From Chryseobacterium sp. LAM-KRS1 (GTDB taxonomy: Bacteria; Bacteroidota; Bacteroidia; Flavobacteriales; Weeksellaceae), in assembly GCF_013184525.1 (NCBI RefSeq), contig NZ_JAAOIZ010000003.1, positions 310,001 to 374,000 on the forward strand: a stretch of 64,000 nt of DNA, given 5' to 3'. Shown here piece by piece: positions 42,683 through 51,880 of this stretch. The position numbers were made by a program, and so were the translations under genes. Positions within the stretch are counted from its first letter, which is position 1; each line of letters starts with the position of its first letter. The notes under the pieces are model-generated. The model saw only the letters and a list, made by a program, of their open reading frames with translations, did no database searches and was not told where the DNA came from.

Positions 42683-45133
42683 CTAGAAATCAAATGTTAC
42701 GGATGCTCTCACTGCAGCACCCATGATCGGTCTTGCCATTCTTATATCCCCGGTTCCTGTAAGCGGAGATCTTGGATCTCCTTCAGTAATACCTATGGTA
42801 TTGAAAATATTGGTTCCGTCAACAGCAAAACGGATATTACCTAACTGATAGGAAGTTCCTGCCCCTACCTCACTGAATGAAGGCAAAATATTTTTATCAC
42901 TGTTCGCCTCATCCTGGAAACGCTTTCCATAATAATTATAGCTCACATATGCTCTCCACTGCTTCGTAATATTAACGGCAGGGGAAATATTAAAATAGAA
43001 TTTGGGAATCCTTCTTACCTGGTTACCATCGTAATCAAATGTTGATCCGTCGGCATTTCTTCCTGTGAAATCTTTGTATTTCGGATTTTGGAAAGTTCCA
43101 TTGAATGATAATTCCAAAAAGTTATTGAATAATCTGGCAAATCCTTCAAGCTCTACTCCAATGTTTGTTGTATTTGCAAATTTATTTTCTGAAGTTCCGT
43201 CAGAATATACGTCCGTAAAAGAAAGGTTTTTCAGAGTTGAATAAAACGGGATAACTCCAATGTCGAATGTACGGGTGTAATACTTATATCCAATTTCCAA
43301 TTGATTGGTTTGTACCGGTTTGATCTGGCTCAGGTCTGCCATATTGTTATAATATGATTCTTCATTAGGAGATCTGAACCCATTTGAGAAGCGGGCATAA
43401 ACCGCATTTTCTTTATTGATCTTATAGTTAGAAGCTACTGTAAAAGATACTCTGTTAACATCATAATTCCAGTATTTGTATTTATTTCCCAGTACAGACA
43501 TATTGTCGTCGGCTGTCGTAGTAGCAAAACTAAGGGTTCCATCTGTCGTTAATCCAGAATTATTCAGATTTGCTGTTGTTGTATTTACTCCATATCCTTT
43601 ATAATAATCACGGCTGTAACGAATTCCTCCGTTAAAGCTTAAATTATCTGTAATATTATAATCCAGATTTAAGTAAACATCATTCAAACTTCCCTGGATT
43701 TGAGAATCCCTCACAAGAAAAGACATATCTGTAACCCCGTTATAAGTTTTAGAATATCCTACATCAGTAGGGCTCAATGAGGTATCTACCAGATTAAGAA
43801 GCTGAGGCCTGTCTGTGGCTGTGGTCAAAATATTGCTCCAGTTCCAGTATTGATGAGACTTCCAGTTTGATTTATAAAATCCGGCCGTTACATTTCCTTT
43901 ATCAAATTTATAATTGAACTGTAAATCATTGACAAAATTATTCATCTGCTTATCAATCGCCCAGAATCCTAGCTTCTGCACATACTGCGGATTTACAAGA
44001 GCCCCGTTGCTTACCAGAGAATATTGATAATTATTTCCCGCAATTCCGTTGCTGTTGGCAAAAGCGCCTGCCTGTTGAGGTGCTCCCGCAGGAAATATAC
44101 CGGTATAATTCATATTGATATTCGTATATCGTGTCTTGTTCAAAACGGTAAAATTGTTTCCAAGATCATATTTGAATTCAGCTCCTACGACATCTACTTT
44201 CGGATGAATTCCGTCTTCCAGATTTCTTCTGAAGAAACCTCCTCCGGGCTGTGGAATATTCAGCTGGCTGATGGATCGGTAACTGTATGTCCCGTAATTA
44301 GCATCGAAGCCAGGAAATTCTTTCAGGTCATTTCCATTCTGTACTAAAGGAATCGGTAAGAAAAAGGTATTTCTGTCATCAAGTTTCTTATAATACACTT
44401 TTGCGTATCCTTTATCAAATACATATTTTAAGTTCATCCTGATCTGTCCCCCGTCATTGGCCTTAAACCCTGTTTTCCTGATTCCGCTGTCCGTTCTGTA
44501 AAACCCTCCGATATTAAAGAACAATTTATCCTGTACCAAAGCGCCACCTACGTTTACATCAGTACGCATTAATCCATAAGTACTTGTTTCTAGTTTAGCA
44601 CTTCCCCGGAAATCATTGGTTCCTTCTCTTGTAATAAAGTTGATTAGCCCTCCGGGAGAGTTGTTAGCATAAATTGATCCCGAACCTCCTCTTAATGCTT
44701 CCAGTCGGTTTACAGAATTGTCAACCCGGAAGAAGTTGTCGGCATTGGCAAACTGCAAAGCTCCATCTTCAAAAACCGGTAATCCATCTTCCTGTACCTG
44801 AACAAATTCGTATGCTCCGGCAGAAGGAATTCCTCTTGCGAAAAGGTTATTTCCCACTTCCCCACCAGAAGTTTCAACAGCAAAACCCGGAACACGCTGC
44901 AACAATGCCGCTGCACTGATAGGATTTTGTTTTTGAATTTCTTTTGCACTGAATGTAGAAATTGCCGTACTTGATTCTATTTTCTTTTTCGGATTTGCAT
45001 TACCCGTGATAACTATCTGATCAATAGATCCTGTTCTGGTGGAATCCTTAACCGTTTCCTGTGCATACGCATTATTAAAATATAGCGTAGCGACTCCTGC
45101 GAGTAAAAAGATTGATTTTTTTTTCATGCCCAT
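42683..45133 (-). CDS. TonB-dependent receptor, probably for trehalose
   Basis: Outer-membrane active transporter, 816 aa from ATG 45133 (or 814 from 45127); the frame extends to 45181 only by reading back into the trehalase gene. Signal peptide KKKSIFLLAGVATLYFNNAYAQ. Plug domain about 45-165 (IDQIVITGN as the TonB-box/plug start, LLQRVPGFAVETSGG, ALRGGSGSIYANNSPGGLINFITREG), then a 22-strand barrel ending VRASVTFDF. No SusD homologue is adjacent and there is no N-terminal carboxypeptidase-like domain, so it is not of SusC type. It follows trehalase by 11 nt, so trehalose or a derivative is the likely substrate. Confidence 0.9.
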   Translation of the reverse strand: MGMKKKSIFLLAGVATLYFNNAYAQETVKDSTRTGSIDQIVITGNANPKKKIESSTAISTFSAKEIQKQNPISAAALLQRVPGFAVETSGGEVGNNLFARGIPSAGAYEFVQVQEDGLPVFEDGALQFANADNFFRVDNSVNRLEALRGGSGSIYANNSPGGLINFITREGTNDFRGSAKLETSTYGLMRTDVNVGGALVQDKLFFNIGGFYRTDSGIRKTGFKANDGGQIRMNLKYVFDKGYAKVYYKKLDDRNTFFLPIPLVQNGNDLKEFPGFDANYGTYSYRSISQLNIPQPGGGFFRRNLEDGIHPKVDVVGAEFKYDLGNNFTVLNKTRYTNINMNYTGIFPAGAPQQAGAFANSNGIAGNNYQYSLVSNGALVNPQYVQKLGFWAIDKQMNNFVNDLQFNYKFDKGNVTAGFYKSNWKSHQYWNWSNILTTATDRPQLLNLVDTSLSPTDVGYSKTYNGVTDMSFLVRDSQIQGSLNDVYLNLDYNITDNLSFNGGIRYSRDYYKGYGVNTTTANLNNSGLTTDGTLSFATTTADDNMSVLGNKYKYWNYDVNRVSFTVASNYKINKENAVYARFSNGFRSPNEESYYNNMADLSQIKPVQTNQLEIGYKYYTRTFDIGVIPFYSTLKNLSFTDVYSDGTSENKFANTTNIGVELEGFARLFNNFLELSFNGTFQNPKYKDFTGRNADGSTFDYDGNQVRRIPKFYFNISPAVNITKQWRAYVSYNYYGKRFQDEANSDKNILPSFSEVGAGTSYQLGNIRFAVDGTNIFNTIGITEGDPRSPLTGTGDIRMARPIMGAAVRASVTFDF

Positions 45134-45144
45134 ATAGAATTTAA

Positions 45145-46623
45145 TTATTGTTTTAATTTTAAATAGACTCCGTTTGTCCAACCAAATCCATCCTGATTAG
45201 GGTACTCTCCTCCTCCGGCTATCGCTTCATTGTCTAATGCATTGTATTTTTCCATAAGTTTACCTGTGTTCGCATAAACTCTCTCGACATTAGAGCACCA
45301 GTTGTTTTTTATATCATTAGCTAATTGTGTAAATCCATAATTTTTCATCGAAACAAATCCAAGCCATTGGTAAGGTGCCCAGGCATTGGGTAGATCCCAT
45401 TGTTGGCCGGAACGTTTTGTTGTCGTAACGAGACCGCCTTTGTAAAGGAATTTTTCAGCGATAATTTCGGAAACCGCCTTTGCCTGTTCATCGCTGGCCA
45501 GACCTAAAAATAATGGATAAAGAGCAGCAATATGTTCGGACACTGTATTTTTGTGTTTCTTAATATGATAATCTTTGTAAGTCCGGGCATCCTGATCCCA
45601 GAAATATGTATCAATTACCTGTCTCCTTTTTGCTGCCCTTTCACTGAAATATTTTTCTTTTTCTTTAAAATGTTTAAGACCTGAAGCTTTCACCAAAGTT
45701 TTTTCAAGATGCCACAAAAGGCAATTAACATCTACCTGCGAGATGTTCAGTGTTTCTATACTTTGTATGGTTTCCCCGTCTGAAAACCATCTGCTGGAAA
45801 AATCCCATCCAGACTCACAGCCACTTCTGATGTTTCTGTAGAACTCTTCTCCCGTAGCATTTTCATGATCTTCAATATCGATCAGGTAACTCTCGGGACG
45901 CGGCGTATTTTCAGCATCATAATATCTGTTCAGGATATCACCATTGTAGGTTTTCAACACCCTTTTGCTTTGGGTATCATTGTTTAAACCTTCTTCCCCA
46001 TCCATCCAGAACTCATATTCTTTTTCAAGGGTATCATAATATTCGATATAAACATTTTCATCCCCTGTACTCTCTGCAAGCAGATCAAGCATCAATGAAA
46101 AGTAAGGAGGCTGCGAACGGCTTAAGAAATGGGTCCTGCTCGCATTAGGAACAAATCCTATATTTTGAATTAGATAAGAACAGTTCTCAACGATATTTCT
46201 CATCATTTCAACCCTTCCTGAAACCTGCAATCCAAGCATAATGAAATAACTATCCCAATAAAAAAACTCATTGAACCGCCCTCCCGGAACGATATAAGGT
46301 TTTGGAAGCTTTAAAAGTGTTCCTCTTTCTTCATAAGCTGTCCTGGTAAGCTCATCCCATAGTTTTTCTATATGCTGATCAATCGGCAAATGATCCTCCC
46401 GTTGGATAGATACTGTGGCACCCAAAAAATCAAAGTTGGAAAGCACAAAAGCTTTAAGATCAAAATCTGCTGCAACTCTTTCCTTTTCATACTTCTCGTT
46501 GATTTCTGCGACAGGAAATAAAGGCACTGCATCTGTCATCATCTTTTGATCTTCAAAGATCCTTGATCTTTGGACATCATCAAAAAGTGCCTGGATATCC
46601 CTGATATAAAGTTGTGTATTCAT
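45145..46623 (-). CDS. treF: GH37 trehalase, cytoplasmic
   Basis: Hydrolyses trehalose to two glucose. 492 aa, no signal peptide, so it acts on imported sugar. GH37 signature 1 PGGRFNEFFYWDSY (about residues 112-125) and signature 2 QWDLPNAWAPYQW (about 404-416). The catalytic Asp is in SGWDFSSRW and the catalytic Glu in AGGGEYPNQDGFGWTNG near the C-terminus. The gene is in the middle of an operon: MFS gene 1 nt upstream, TonB receptor 11 nt downstream. The divergent AraC gene is the likely regulator. Confidence 0.94.
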   Translation of the reverse strand: MNTQLYIRDIQALFDDVQRSRIFEDQKMMTDAVPLFPVAEINEKYEKERVAADFDLKAFVLSNFDFLGATVSIQREDHLPIDQHIEKLWDELTRTAYEERGTLLKLPKPYIVPGGRFNEFFYWDSYFIMLGLQVSGRVEMMRNIVENCSYLIQNIGFVPNASRTHFLSRSQPPYFSLMLDLLAESTGDENVYIEYYDTLEKEYEFWMDGEEGLNNDTQSKRVLKTYNGDILNRYYDAENTPRPESYLIDIEDHENATGEEFYRNIRSGCESGWDFSSRWFSDGETIQSIETLNISQVDVNCLLWHLEKTLVKASGLKHFKEKEKYFSERAAKRRQVIDTYFWDQDARTYKDYHIKKHKNTVSEHIAALYPLFLGLASDEQAKAVSEIIAEKFLYKGGLVTTTKRSGQQWDLPNAWAPYQWLGFVSMKNYGFTQLANDIKNNWCSNVERVYANTGKLMEKYNALDNEAIAGGGEYPNQDGFGWTNGVYLKLKQ

Positions 46624-46624
46624 T

Positions 46625-47854
46625 CTATTTTTTAGGGTTTATTTTTAATTTATTCATAATAACAGCTGATATGATCAACAGTGAGAGTGGTATCAATGAA
46701 AGATAAAAAGCACGCTGCCCGCTGAATTCCTGAAATACAAAACCGGTGATGATCGAACCTATCGTTCCTCCAATTGCGGAAAAAACAACAATAAGCCCGG
46801 ACATCGCACTATGCAAATATTTAGGTATGGATGCTAAAATAACAGAATTGATGCTCGGGTAGATCGGAGCCAACAGACCTCCCATAAGGGGAAACAGATA
46901 GACTACAACCGGGGCATTGAACCATGTTGTACCTGTACTGATTTCAGTGTTATGGGTTAAGGGTAAAACAAATAGTAAGCTTACGGCAAAACCTATCACA
47001 CAAAATGACACAACATAAATCCAGCTGAATTTCTTGGAGAAGAAACCCGATAAAAACCTTCCCAATGCAAATGCTCCGGCTAAAACAGCCCCTGCCTGTA
47101 TACTCATAGAAGTGGGTAATCTGAGGATCTCCTTATAAAAAGTGGGTGTCCAGGTTTGAAAGCTCTGCTCCACTAAGACAAACAGAAAAGCACACACAAG
47201 AAAAAACAATACTTTTTTGTAACTGAACAAGCTTATGCTATTCTTAATATCTCCTAGTAAATCTGTCGTTTCACTTCTGGCTTCCTTCTCATTTAACCTT
47301 GAGAAGAATAAAAACAAAAACGATAGAGCAGACAACGCACCCAAGACCCAATATACATTAAGCCAATGTGTGGATCTTGGATTATGATCATCAATAAATA
47401 AACTAAAAAGTACATTTCCCGCTAATACACCGATCATGAAAAAGCCTTCTAGAAAACCCATAAAACTGGAATGTTCTTTATCAGTATTGGTCACAAGCCC
47501 GATGGATGTAAAAACTGAAATTTTAATCAATGCAAAGGAAACTCCTACAATGGCAAATAACAATTTGAAAAACCAGAATGCATTTGAAAAAGGCATGATA
47601 AAGCACATCCCACTAACCAGAAAAAGAGCAATCAGCATGGAATTTTTAATTCCGATTTTGGGTAAGAATGAAGCAAGAATAAAGGAGCAGATAGCAATAG
47701 GCAGATCTTTAAAACCCTCCAAAACACTCGCTGAGGATTTTGAAATCCCGAAATTCTGCTGGACCTGCAGGATCACCGTTCCTACTGAGTTCAGAAGAAT
47801 GGCAAAAACAAAATAGTTTAAAAACAGAATAGCCTTTATGTTGAAATTTCGCAT
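46625..47854 (-). CDS. MFS transporter, probable trehalose permease
   Basis: Inner-membrane permease, 409 aa with 12 predicted transmembrane helices in two bundles (for example residues 5-25, 45-65, 70-90, 95-115, then 210-230, 245-265, 270-290, 310-335, 340-365, 380-400). Central cytoplasmic loop with EKEARSETTDL. The substrate is inferred from the operon: it lies 1 nt before trehalase, so a trehalose-taking role is likely. First gene of the operon, 123 bp from the divergent AraC gene. Confidence 0.88.
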   Translation of the reverse strand: MRNFNIKAILFLNYFVFAILLNSVGTVILQVQQNFGISKSSASVLEGFKDLPIAICSFILASFLPKIGIKNSMLIALFLVSGMCFIMPFSNAFWFFKLLFAIVGVSFALIKISVFTSIGLVTNTDKEHSSFMGFLEGFFMIGVLAGNVLFSLFIDDHNPRSTHWLNVYWVLGALSALSFLFLFFSRLNEKEARSETTDLLGDIKNSISLFSYKKVLFFLVCAFLFVLVEQSFQTWTPTFYKEILRLPTSMSIQAGAVLAGAFALGRFLSGFFSKKFSWIYVVSFCVIGFAVSLLFVLPLTHNTEISTGTTWFNAPVVVYLFPLMGGLLAPIYPSINSVILASIPKYLHSAMSGLIVVFSAIGGTIGSIITGFVFQEFSGQRAFYLSLIPLSLLIISAVIMNKLKINPKK

Positions 47855-47977
47855 TAAATTAATTTCTTGTTGGCTAAGATAGAAGCATTTGCCTTAACGT
47901 TAATTTAACATAGTAAATATATATTTGAACTATATTAATATAATTATTATTTTTATACCATAAATATCATTAATCTA

Positions 47978-48877
47978 ATGAAAGTTAGCTTTGAAAGAGT
48001 TTTACCTAATGAGAAAAGCTCCTTTCGCACATTACATAATAACTCCCCCATTTCTGAATTTAAGTGGGAATATCACTACCATCCCGAAATTGAATTGGTG
48101 TGCGTAATTTCCGGGAGTGGAACCCGGCACGTAGGCTATCACAAAAGCAATTACTCAAATGGAGATCTGGTACTGATAGGTTCGAATATTCCCCATTCCG
48201 GATTTGGTCTGAATTCCATTGATCCGCATGAGGAAATAGTCCTTCAGTTCCGTGAAGAGATATTACAATTCCCCGAACAGGAAATAGAAGCACGCTCTGT
48301 TAAAAACTTACTGGAGCTTTCCAAATATGGAATTCATTTCAGCCCGGCTACAAAAAATGCATTACTGCCTAAGCTGAAAAAAATGCTGGAAACTGAAGGG
48401 TATAAAAGATATCTGCTTTTGCTTGATATTCTTTTTGATCTTTCTACCCGTAAGGATTATAATCTGCTCAATAAAGAGATTATGCCTTACACAATCATTT
48501 CAAAAAATAAGGCCAGGCTTGAAAATATATTCACCTATGTGGAACATCACTACGATAAGGACATCAATATAGAAGACGTCGCAAAGCTTGCCAATCTTAC
48601 GCTTCCGGCATTTTGCAATTTCTTCAAAAAAGCTACACAAATTACTTTTACAGAGTTTGTCAACCGTTACCGTATTAACAAAGCCTGCCTGCTGATGGTT
48701 CAGGATAAAAGCATTTCGGAATGCTGTTACAGCTGTGGTTTCAACAATGTAACTTATTTTAACAGGATGTTCAAAAAATACACCGAACAAACACCTTCAG
48801 AGTTTATCAGGAATTCTTCACATGAGAAGATTGAGAGCGTGGACCCACCTCTAAAAGTAGTTCAGAAATCTTTTTAG
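47978..48877 (+). CDS. AraC family regulator of the trehalose operon
   Basis: 299 aa. N-terminal cupin-like ligand-binding domain (about 1-150; HPEIELVCVISGSGTRHVG, NGDLVLIGSNIPHSG) and a C-terminal AraC double helix-turn-helix (about 195-290; INIEDVAKLANLTLPAFCNFFKKATQITFTEF and SISECCYSCGFNNVTYFNRMFKKYTEQTPSEF). It is divergently transcribed from the MFS/trehalase/TonB receptor operon, the usual position for a sugar-responsive activator. Its binding site should lie in the 123-bp gap, but no repeat could be picked out by eye. Confidence 0.9.
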   Translation: MKVSFERVLPNEKSSFRTLHNNSPISEFKWEYHYHPEIELVCVISGSGTRHVGYHKSNYSNGDLVLIGSNIPHSGFGLNSIDPHEEIVLQFREEILQFPEQEIEARSVKNLLELSKYGIHFSPATKNALLPKLKKMLETEGYKRYLLLLDILFDLSTRKDYNLLNKEIMPYTIISKNKARLENIFTYVEHHYDKDINIEDVAKLANLTLPAFCNFFKKATQITFTEFVNRYRINKACLLMVQDKSISECCYSCGFNNVTYFNRMFKKYTEQTPSEFIRNSSHEKIESVDPPLKVVQKSF

Positions 48878-48900
48878 ATATTTATACTTACACAAATAAA

Positions 48901-48926
48901 AAAGCCATTCCAAAAAGGAACAGCTT
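48901..48926. terminator. Terminator after the AraC gene
   Basis: AAAGC-c-A-TTCC pairs with GGAA-ca-GCTTT, imperfect stem over 5 nt, between convergent genes. Confidence 0.55.
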
Positions 48927-49008
48927 TACTATCTTATTATTACAATAGGTTGAAAAGAAAATATAAAAAATTCAGGTTTGAATTTCAATCTCTATTTCAA
49001 TTCAATAA

Positions 49009-49563
49009 TTATTTCCATTTAATGTTACATCCCATGCTCGGTCTTTGAATCTCTTCCTGTGGTTCTCCCAACAGAAGGTTTTCAAAAGCAATGATCAGGT
49101 CTTCACCTGTAACATCTTTGTGATTTCCAGGTCTTGAATCATCCATCTGGCCTCTGTAAACAAGATCCAGTTTATCATCAAAGAAATAAAAATCCGGAGT
49201 ACATGCTGCATCATAAGCCTTAGCAATACTTTGACTTTCATCATATAAATAAGGAAAATCAAATTTTCTTTCAATCTGGAACTCGATCATTTTTTCAGGA
49301 GAATCTGCGGGATACTTTTCAATGTCGTTTGCATTTATAGCTATAAACTCAATCCCCTTTTCCTGATAGTCTTCATACAGCTCATTAATCTTATCGATTA
49401 CATGCAAAACAAACGGACAATGGTTGCACATAAAGATCACCAACGTTCCTTTTTCTCCTTTCAGATCATCCAATGACTGAATTTCATTACTTTTTGACGG
49501 GTTAGGAAGTTCAAAAAACGGAGCTCTTGTTCCTAATGCCAACATATTTGAGGGAGTATTCAT
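49009..49563 (-). CDS. Thioredoxin-fold (AhpC/TSA-type) protein
   Basis: 184 aa from ATG 49563 (an upstream extension to 49614 overlaps the intergenic region). LGTRAPFFELPNPSKSNEIQSLDDLKGEKGTLVIFMCNHCPFVLHV is the thioredoxin-like peroxiredoxin family pattern, with the redox motif CNHC at about 60-63. The end RPSMGCNIKWK is conserved in this family, often beside uncharacterised redox proteins. No signal peptide. Role unknown, probably thiol reductase or peroxidase. Confidence 0.88.
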   Translation of the reverse strand: MNTPSNMLALGTRAPFFELPNPSKSNEIQSLDDLKGEKGTLVIFMCNHCPFVLHVIDKINELYEDYQEKGIEFIAINANDIEKYPADSPEKMIEFQIERKFDFPYLYDESQSIAKAYDAACTPDFYFFDDKLDLVYRGQMDDSRPGNHKDVTGEDLIIAFENLLLGEPQEEIQRPSMGCNIKWK

Positions 49564-49695
49564 ATCCTTTATTTCTTTGCCTACAAAGATAAAATTTCTT
49601 TTATGATTGGGCAATTCAGGTTTTTATAAAGTTCAGTTAAATGTTAAAATAAAAATATTATTTAATATTATTTGGAAGTTATAAGTTAATATTCG

Positions 49696-49703
49696 TAGTT
49701 TTG
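49696..49703 (+). promoter_or_regulatory. -7 box TAGTTTTG of the TetR gene
   Basis: Exact TAnnTTTG 25 nt before the ATG at 49729, with the operator palindrome starting at the next base. Confidence 0.65.
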
Positions 49704-49716
49704 CTAACGCTGTTAG
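49704..49716. promoter_or_regulatory. TetR operator copy 1, on the tetR start site
   Basis: CTAACGCTGTTAG, a palindrome whose half sites are CTAAC/GTTAG, directly downstream of the -7 box. A dimer bound here would cover the start site, so autorepression is expected. Confidence 0.7.
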
Positions 49717-49728
49717 TAAAAAAATATC

Positions 49729-50325
49729 ATGGGATTACATGAACGCCGTCAAAGAGAAAAGGAGTCTATCCGTGCAAACATTTTGCAGGAGGCATTCACT
49801 TTGGCAAAAACAGAGGGCTGGGCTTCACTTTCCATTAGGAAAATAGCTGACGCGATTGAATACAGTGCTCCGGTTGTTTATGATTACTTTGAAAATAAAG
49901 AAGCTATTTTATTTGAGATTTCTTTAAATGGGTTTAAACTTTTACACAAAGAATTGGTAAAAGCTCAGAAAAAATATGACAGTCCTGAAGAGCAGCTTAC
50001 TGCCATTGTAGATACATATTGGAAATTTGCTTTTAAAAATAAAGAATATTACCAGTTAATGTTTGGATTGGGAATGCAATGCAGTGGTAAAGGGCAAATG
50101 AAGGAAGAATTTTCTTCTTTCCAGGATATGATCTACGACTGTACATACAATATTATTAAGAAAAACGGATCTAATCCGGATAATGCATGCCATATGTCAC
50201 ATGCTTTGTTTTCTGCGGTACATGGTTTAATATCAATTATGATGATGCGTAATTCTGATATTCCTGCCACAATGAACAAAACTACCCTGGATGAAACAGT
50301 GGCAGCTTTTATTAAGTCTTTGTAA
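49729..50325 (+). CDS. TetR/AcrR family repressor of the RND operon
   Basis: 198 aa. N-terminal TetR-type HTH (about 12-60; ANILQEAFTLAKTEGWASLSIRKIADAIEYSAPVVYDYFENKEAIL), then a ligand-binding domain with HALFSAVHGLISIMMM. It precedes the efflux operon by 352 bp in the same direction. The palindrome CTAACGCTGTTAG at its own start site is repeated three more times in that gap, so it most likely represses both itself and the efflux pump and is released by a pump substrate. Confidence 0.93.
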   Translation: MGLHERRQREKESIRANILQEAFTLAKTEGWASLSIRKIADAIEYSAPVVYDYFENKEAILFEISLNGFKLLHKELVKAQKKYDSPEEQLTAIVDTYWKFAFKNKEYYQLMFGLGMQCSGKGQMKEEFSSFQDMIYDCTYNIIKKNGSNPDNACHMSHALFSAVHGLISIMMMRNSDIPATMNKTTLDETVAAFIKSL

Positions 50326-50344
50326 ATTTTTTTTGAACCAAACC

Positions 50345-50357
50345 TTAACACTGTTAG
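50345..50357. promoter_or_regulatory. TetR operator copy 2
   Basis: TTAACACTGTTAG, followed by GAAAAATAGCAC. Confidence 0.65.
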
Positions 50358-50454
50358 GAAAAATAGCACAATTAAATTAGATTTTTAAACAAAATTAGCA
50401 TTAAGAACTTCAAAGGATTTAACGATAATACAATCATAAATTCAACCCTGAACA

Positions 50455-50467
50455 TTAACACTGTTAG
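50455..50467. promoter_or_regulatory. TetR operator copy 3
   Basis: TTAACACTGTTAG, followed by TAAAATTAACGCG. Confidence 0.65.
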
Positions 50468-50589
50468 TAAAATTAACGCGATACACCTCACCTTTATATA
50501 CTTAAAAACAACATTAAAAACTTTATGATTATGGAAATGACGATCTAATTCTAGTATTAATAATTCTGTAATTTTTTTTAAACTTATCA

Positions 50590-50602
50590 TTAACACCGTT
50601 AG
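50590..50602. promoter_or_regulatory. TetR operator copy 4
   Basis: TTAACACCGTTAG, followed by AAAAAATAACACG. Lies 76 bp before the adaptor ATG. Confidence 0.65.
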
Positions 50603-50677
50603 AAAAAATAACACGAATTATTAAAAAAAACAACATTATTAAATTTTCAAACGCTTAACAAAACAAATTAAATTTTA

Positions 50678-51838
50678 ATGAAAATACCTGGAACAATGAG
50701 GATCTTATTACTTATAACAAGTATTATCCTTTTACAGAACTGCAGTAAGGCCGCAGAAAATTCGAATCAGGCCCCTCCTGCACCAGAATTACCGGTTTAT
50801 ACTGTAATTACTTCTCCAGCTACAACATATCAGGAATTCCCGACTGCATTGGAAGGAAAAAACAATGTGGAAATCAGATCACAGGTGGATGGTTACCTGG
50901 ATAAAATATATGTAGAAGAAGGAGCCTTCGTAAGAGCAGGCCAGCCCCTGTTCAAAATCGATTCAAGAGCTTATGGTGAACAAATGAATATGGCACAGGC
51001 TAATTTACAGGCTGCTAATGCTAATATTCAGAAAGCCAAAGTAGAAGTAGATCGCCTTCAGCCGTTAGTAGCTGCGAAAGTGGTATCTGATGTACAGCTT
51101 AAAACAGCAAAAGCAAATTATGCAGCCGCTGTTGCAGCCGCATCACAGGCTCAGGCATCGGTAGGAAATGCGAGAATCAATGTAGGATTTACAACAATCA
51201 CAGCACCGGTAAGTGGTTATATTGGAAGAATTCCTTATAAAAAAGGAAGTTTAATTTCAAGAACAGATCCAAACCCTTTAACTTTATTATCCGACATCAG
51301 CGAAATATATGCGTATTTTTCTCTAAGTGAACTCGATTTTATCGCTTTTCAAAAGAAATACCCGGGTGCGTCTCTGGAAGAAAAACTGAAAAATATGCCG
51401 ATGGTAGAATTGGTAATCGCTGACAACACCATCTATTCTGAAAAAGGGAAAATGAGCATTGTAGACGGTCAGTTCGATAAAAGTACAGGAGCAATCAGTG
51501 TACGTGCGGTATTCCCAAATCCTCAGGGGGCGCTAAGAACGGGAAATACAGGAAGAGTGCGTATGCCTCAGCTTCTTACCAATATTGTGGTTATTCCACA
51601 GGAATCTACATTTGAGATTCAGGATAAAACATATGTATATGTCGTTGGAAAAGACAAAAAAGTAACGAGCAAACCAATCACTATTTCTGGAAAAACAGAA
51701 AGCTATTACTTCATTTCCGACGGAATTTCTGTAGGTGACAAGATTGTATATCAAGGTCTTGGAAGCTTAAAAGATGGTGCTACGATACAACCGAAAGCAG
51801 TATCTTCTGACAGCTTGTTCAAATCAAAACCTTTGTAA
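50678..51838 (+). CDS. RND efflux periplasmic adaptor (MexA/AcrA-like) lipoprotein
   Basis: Membrane-fusion protein bridging the inner-membrane pump and outer-membrane channel, 386 aa. Lipobox LLQNC near residue 22. Lipoyl halves (VEIRSQVDGYLDKIYVEEGAFVRAGQPLFKIDSRAY and INVGFTTITAPVSGYIGRIPYKKGSLI) flank an alpha-hairpin coiled coil (about 95-160, QANLQAANANIQKAKVEVDRL to AAVAAASQAQASV). Then a beta-barrel and membrane-proximal domain. First gene of a three-gene operon (42-nt gap to the pump gene). Confidence 0.95.
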   Translation: MKIPGTMRILLLITSIILLQNCSKAAENSNQAPPAPELPVYTVITSPATTYQEFPTALEGKNNVEIRSQVDGYLDKIYVEEGAFVRAGQPLFKIDSRAYGEQMNMAQANLQAANANIQKAKVEVDRLQPLVAAKVVSDVQLKTAKANYAAAVAAASQAQASVGNARINVGFTTITAPVSGYIGRIPYKKGSLISRTDPNPLTLLSDISEIYAYFSLSELDFIAFQKKYPGASLEEKLKNMPMVELVIADNTIYSEKGKMSIVDGQFDKSTGAISVRAVFPNPQGALRTGNTGRVRMPQLLTNIVVIPQESTFEIQDKTYVYVVGKDKKVTSKPITISGKTESYYFISDGISVGDKIVYQGLGSLKDGATIQPKAVSSDSLFKSKPL

Positions 51839-51880
51839 ACACCTGTACCATTACAGAAGACTTAAAAAAATAAACTTCTT

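Larger units (their letters stand above)
50326..50677. promoter_or_regulatory. tetR-RND intergenic region with three further operators
   Basis: 352 bp of AT-rich DNA. Three copies of a 13-mer close to TTAACACTGTTAG: 50345-50357, 50455-50467 and 50590-50602 (the last with C for T). Each is followed by an A-rich tract and a TAACRCG- or TAGCAC-like half site, so the conserved unit is about 27 nt. Spacings are 110 and 135 bp. No clean -7 box for the RND operon was recognised. Confidence 0.7.

Noticed and set aside
42683..45133. SusC-type receptor of a polysaccharide utilisation locus
   Set aside because: No SusD-like gene is adjacent and the N-terminal carboxypeptidase-like domain is missing.
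48180..48191. tRNA T-arm-like GGTTCGAAT
   Set aside because: It lies inside the AraC coding sequence with no cloverleaf around it; no tRNA was found in the window.
50372..50614. Minus-strand ORF in the tetR-RND gap as a gene
   Set aside because: It is low-complexity, spans the operators and has no start context; a chance frame in AT-rich DNA.
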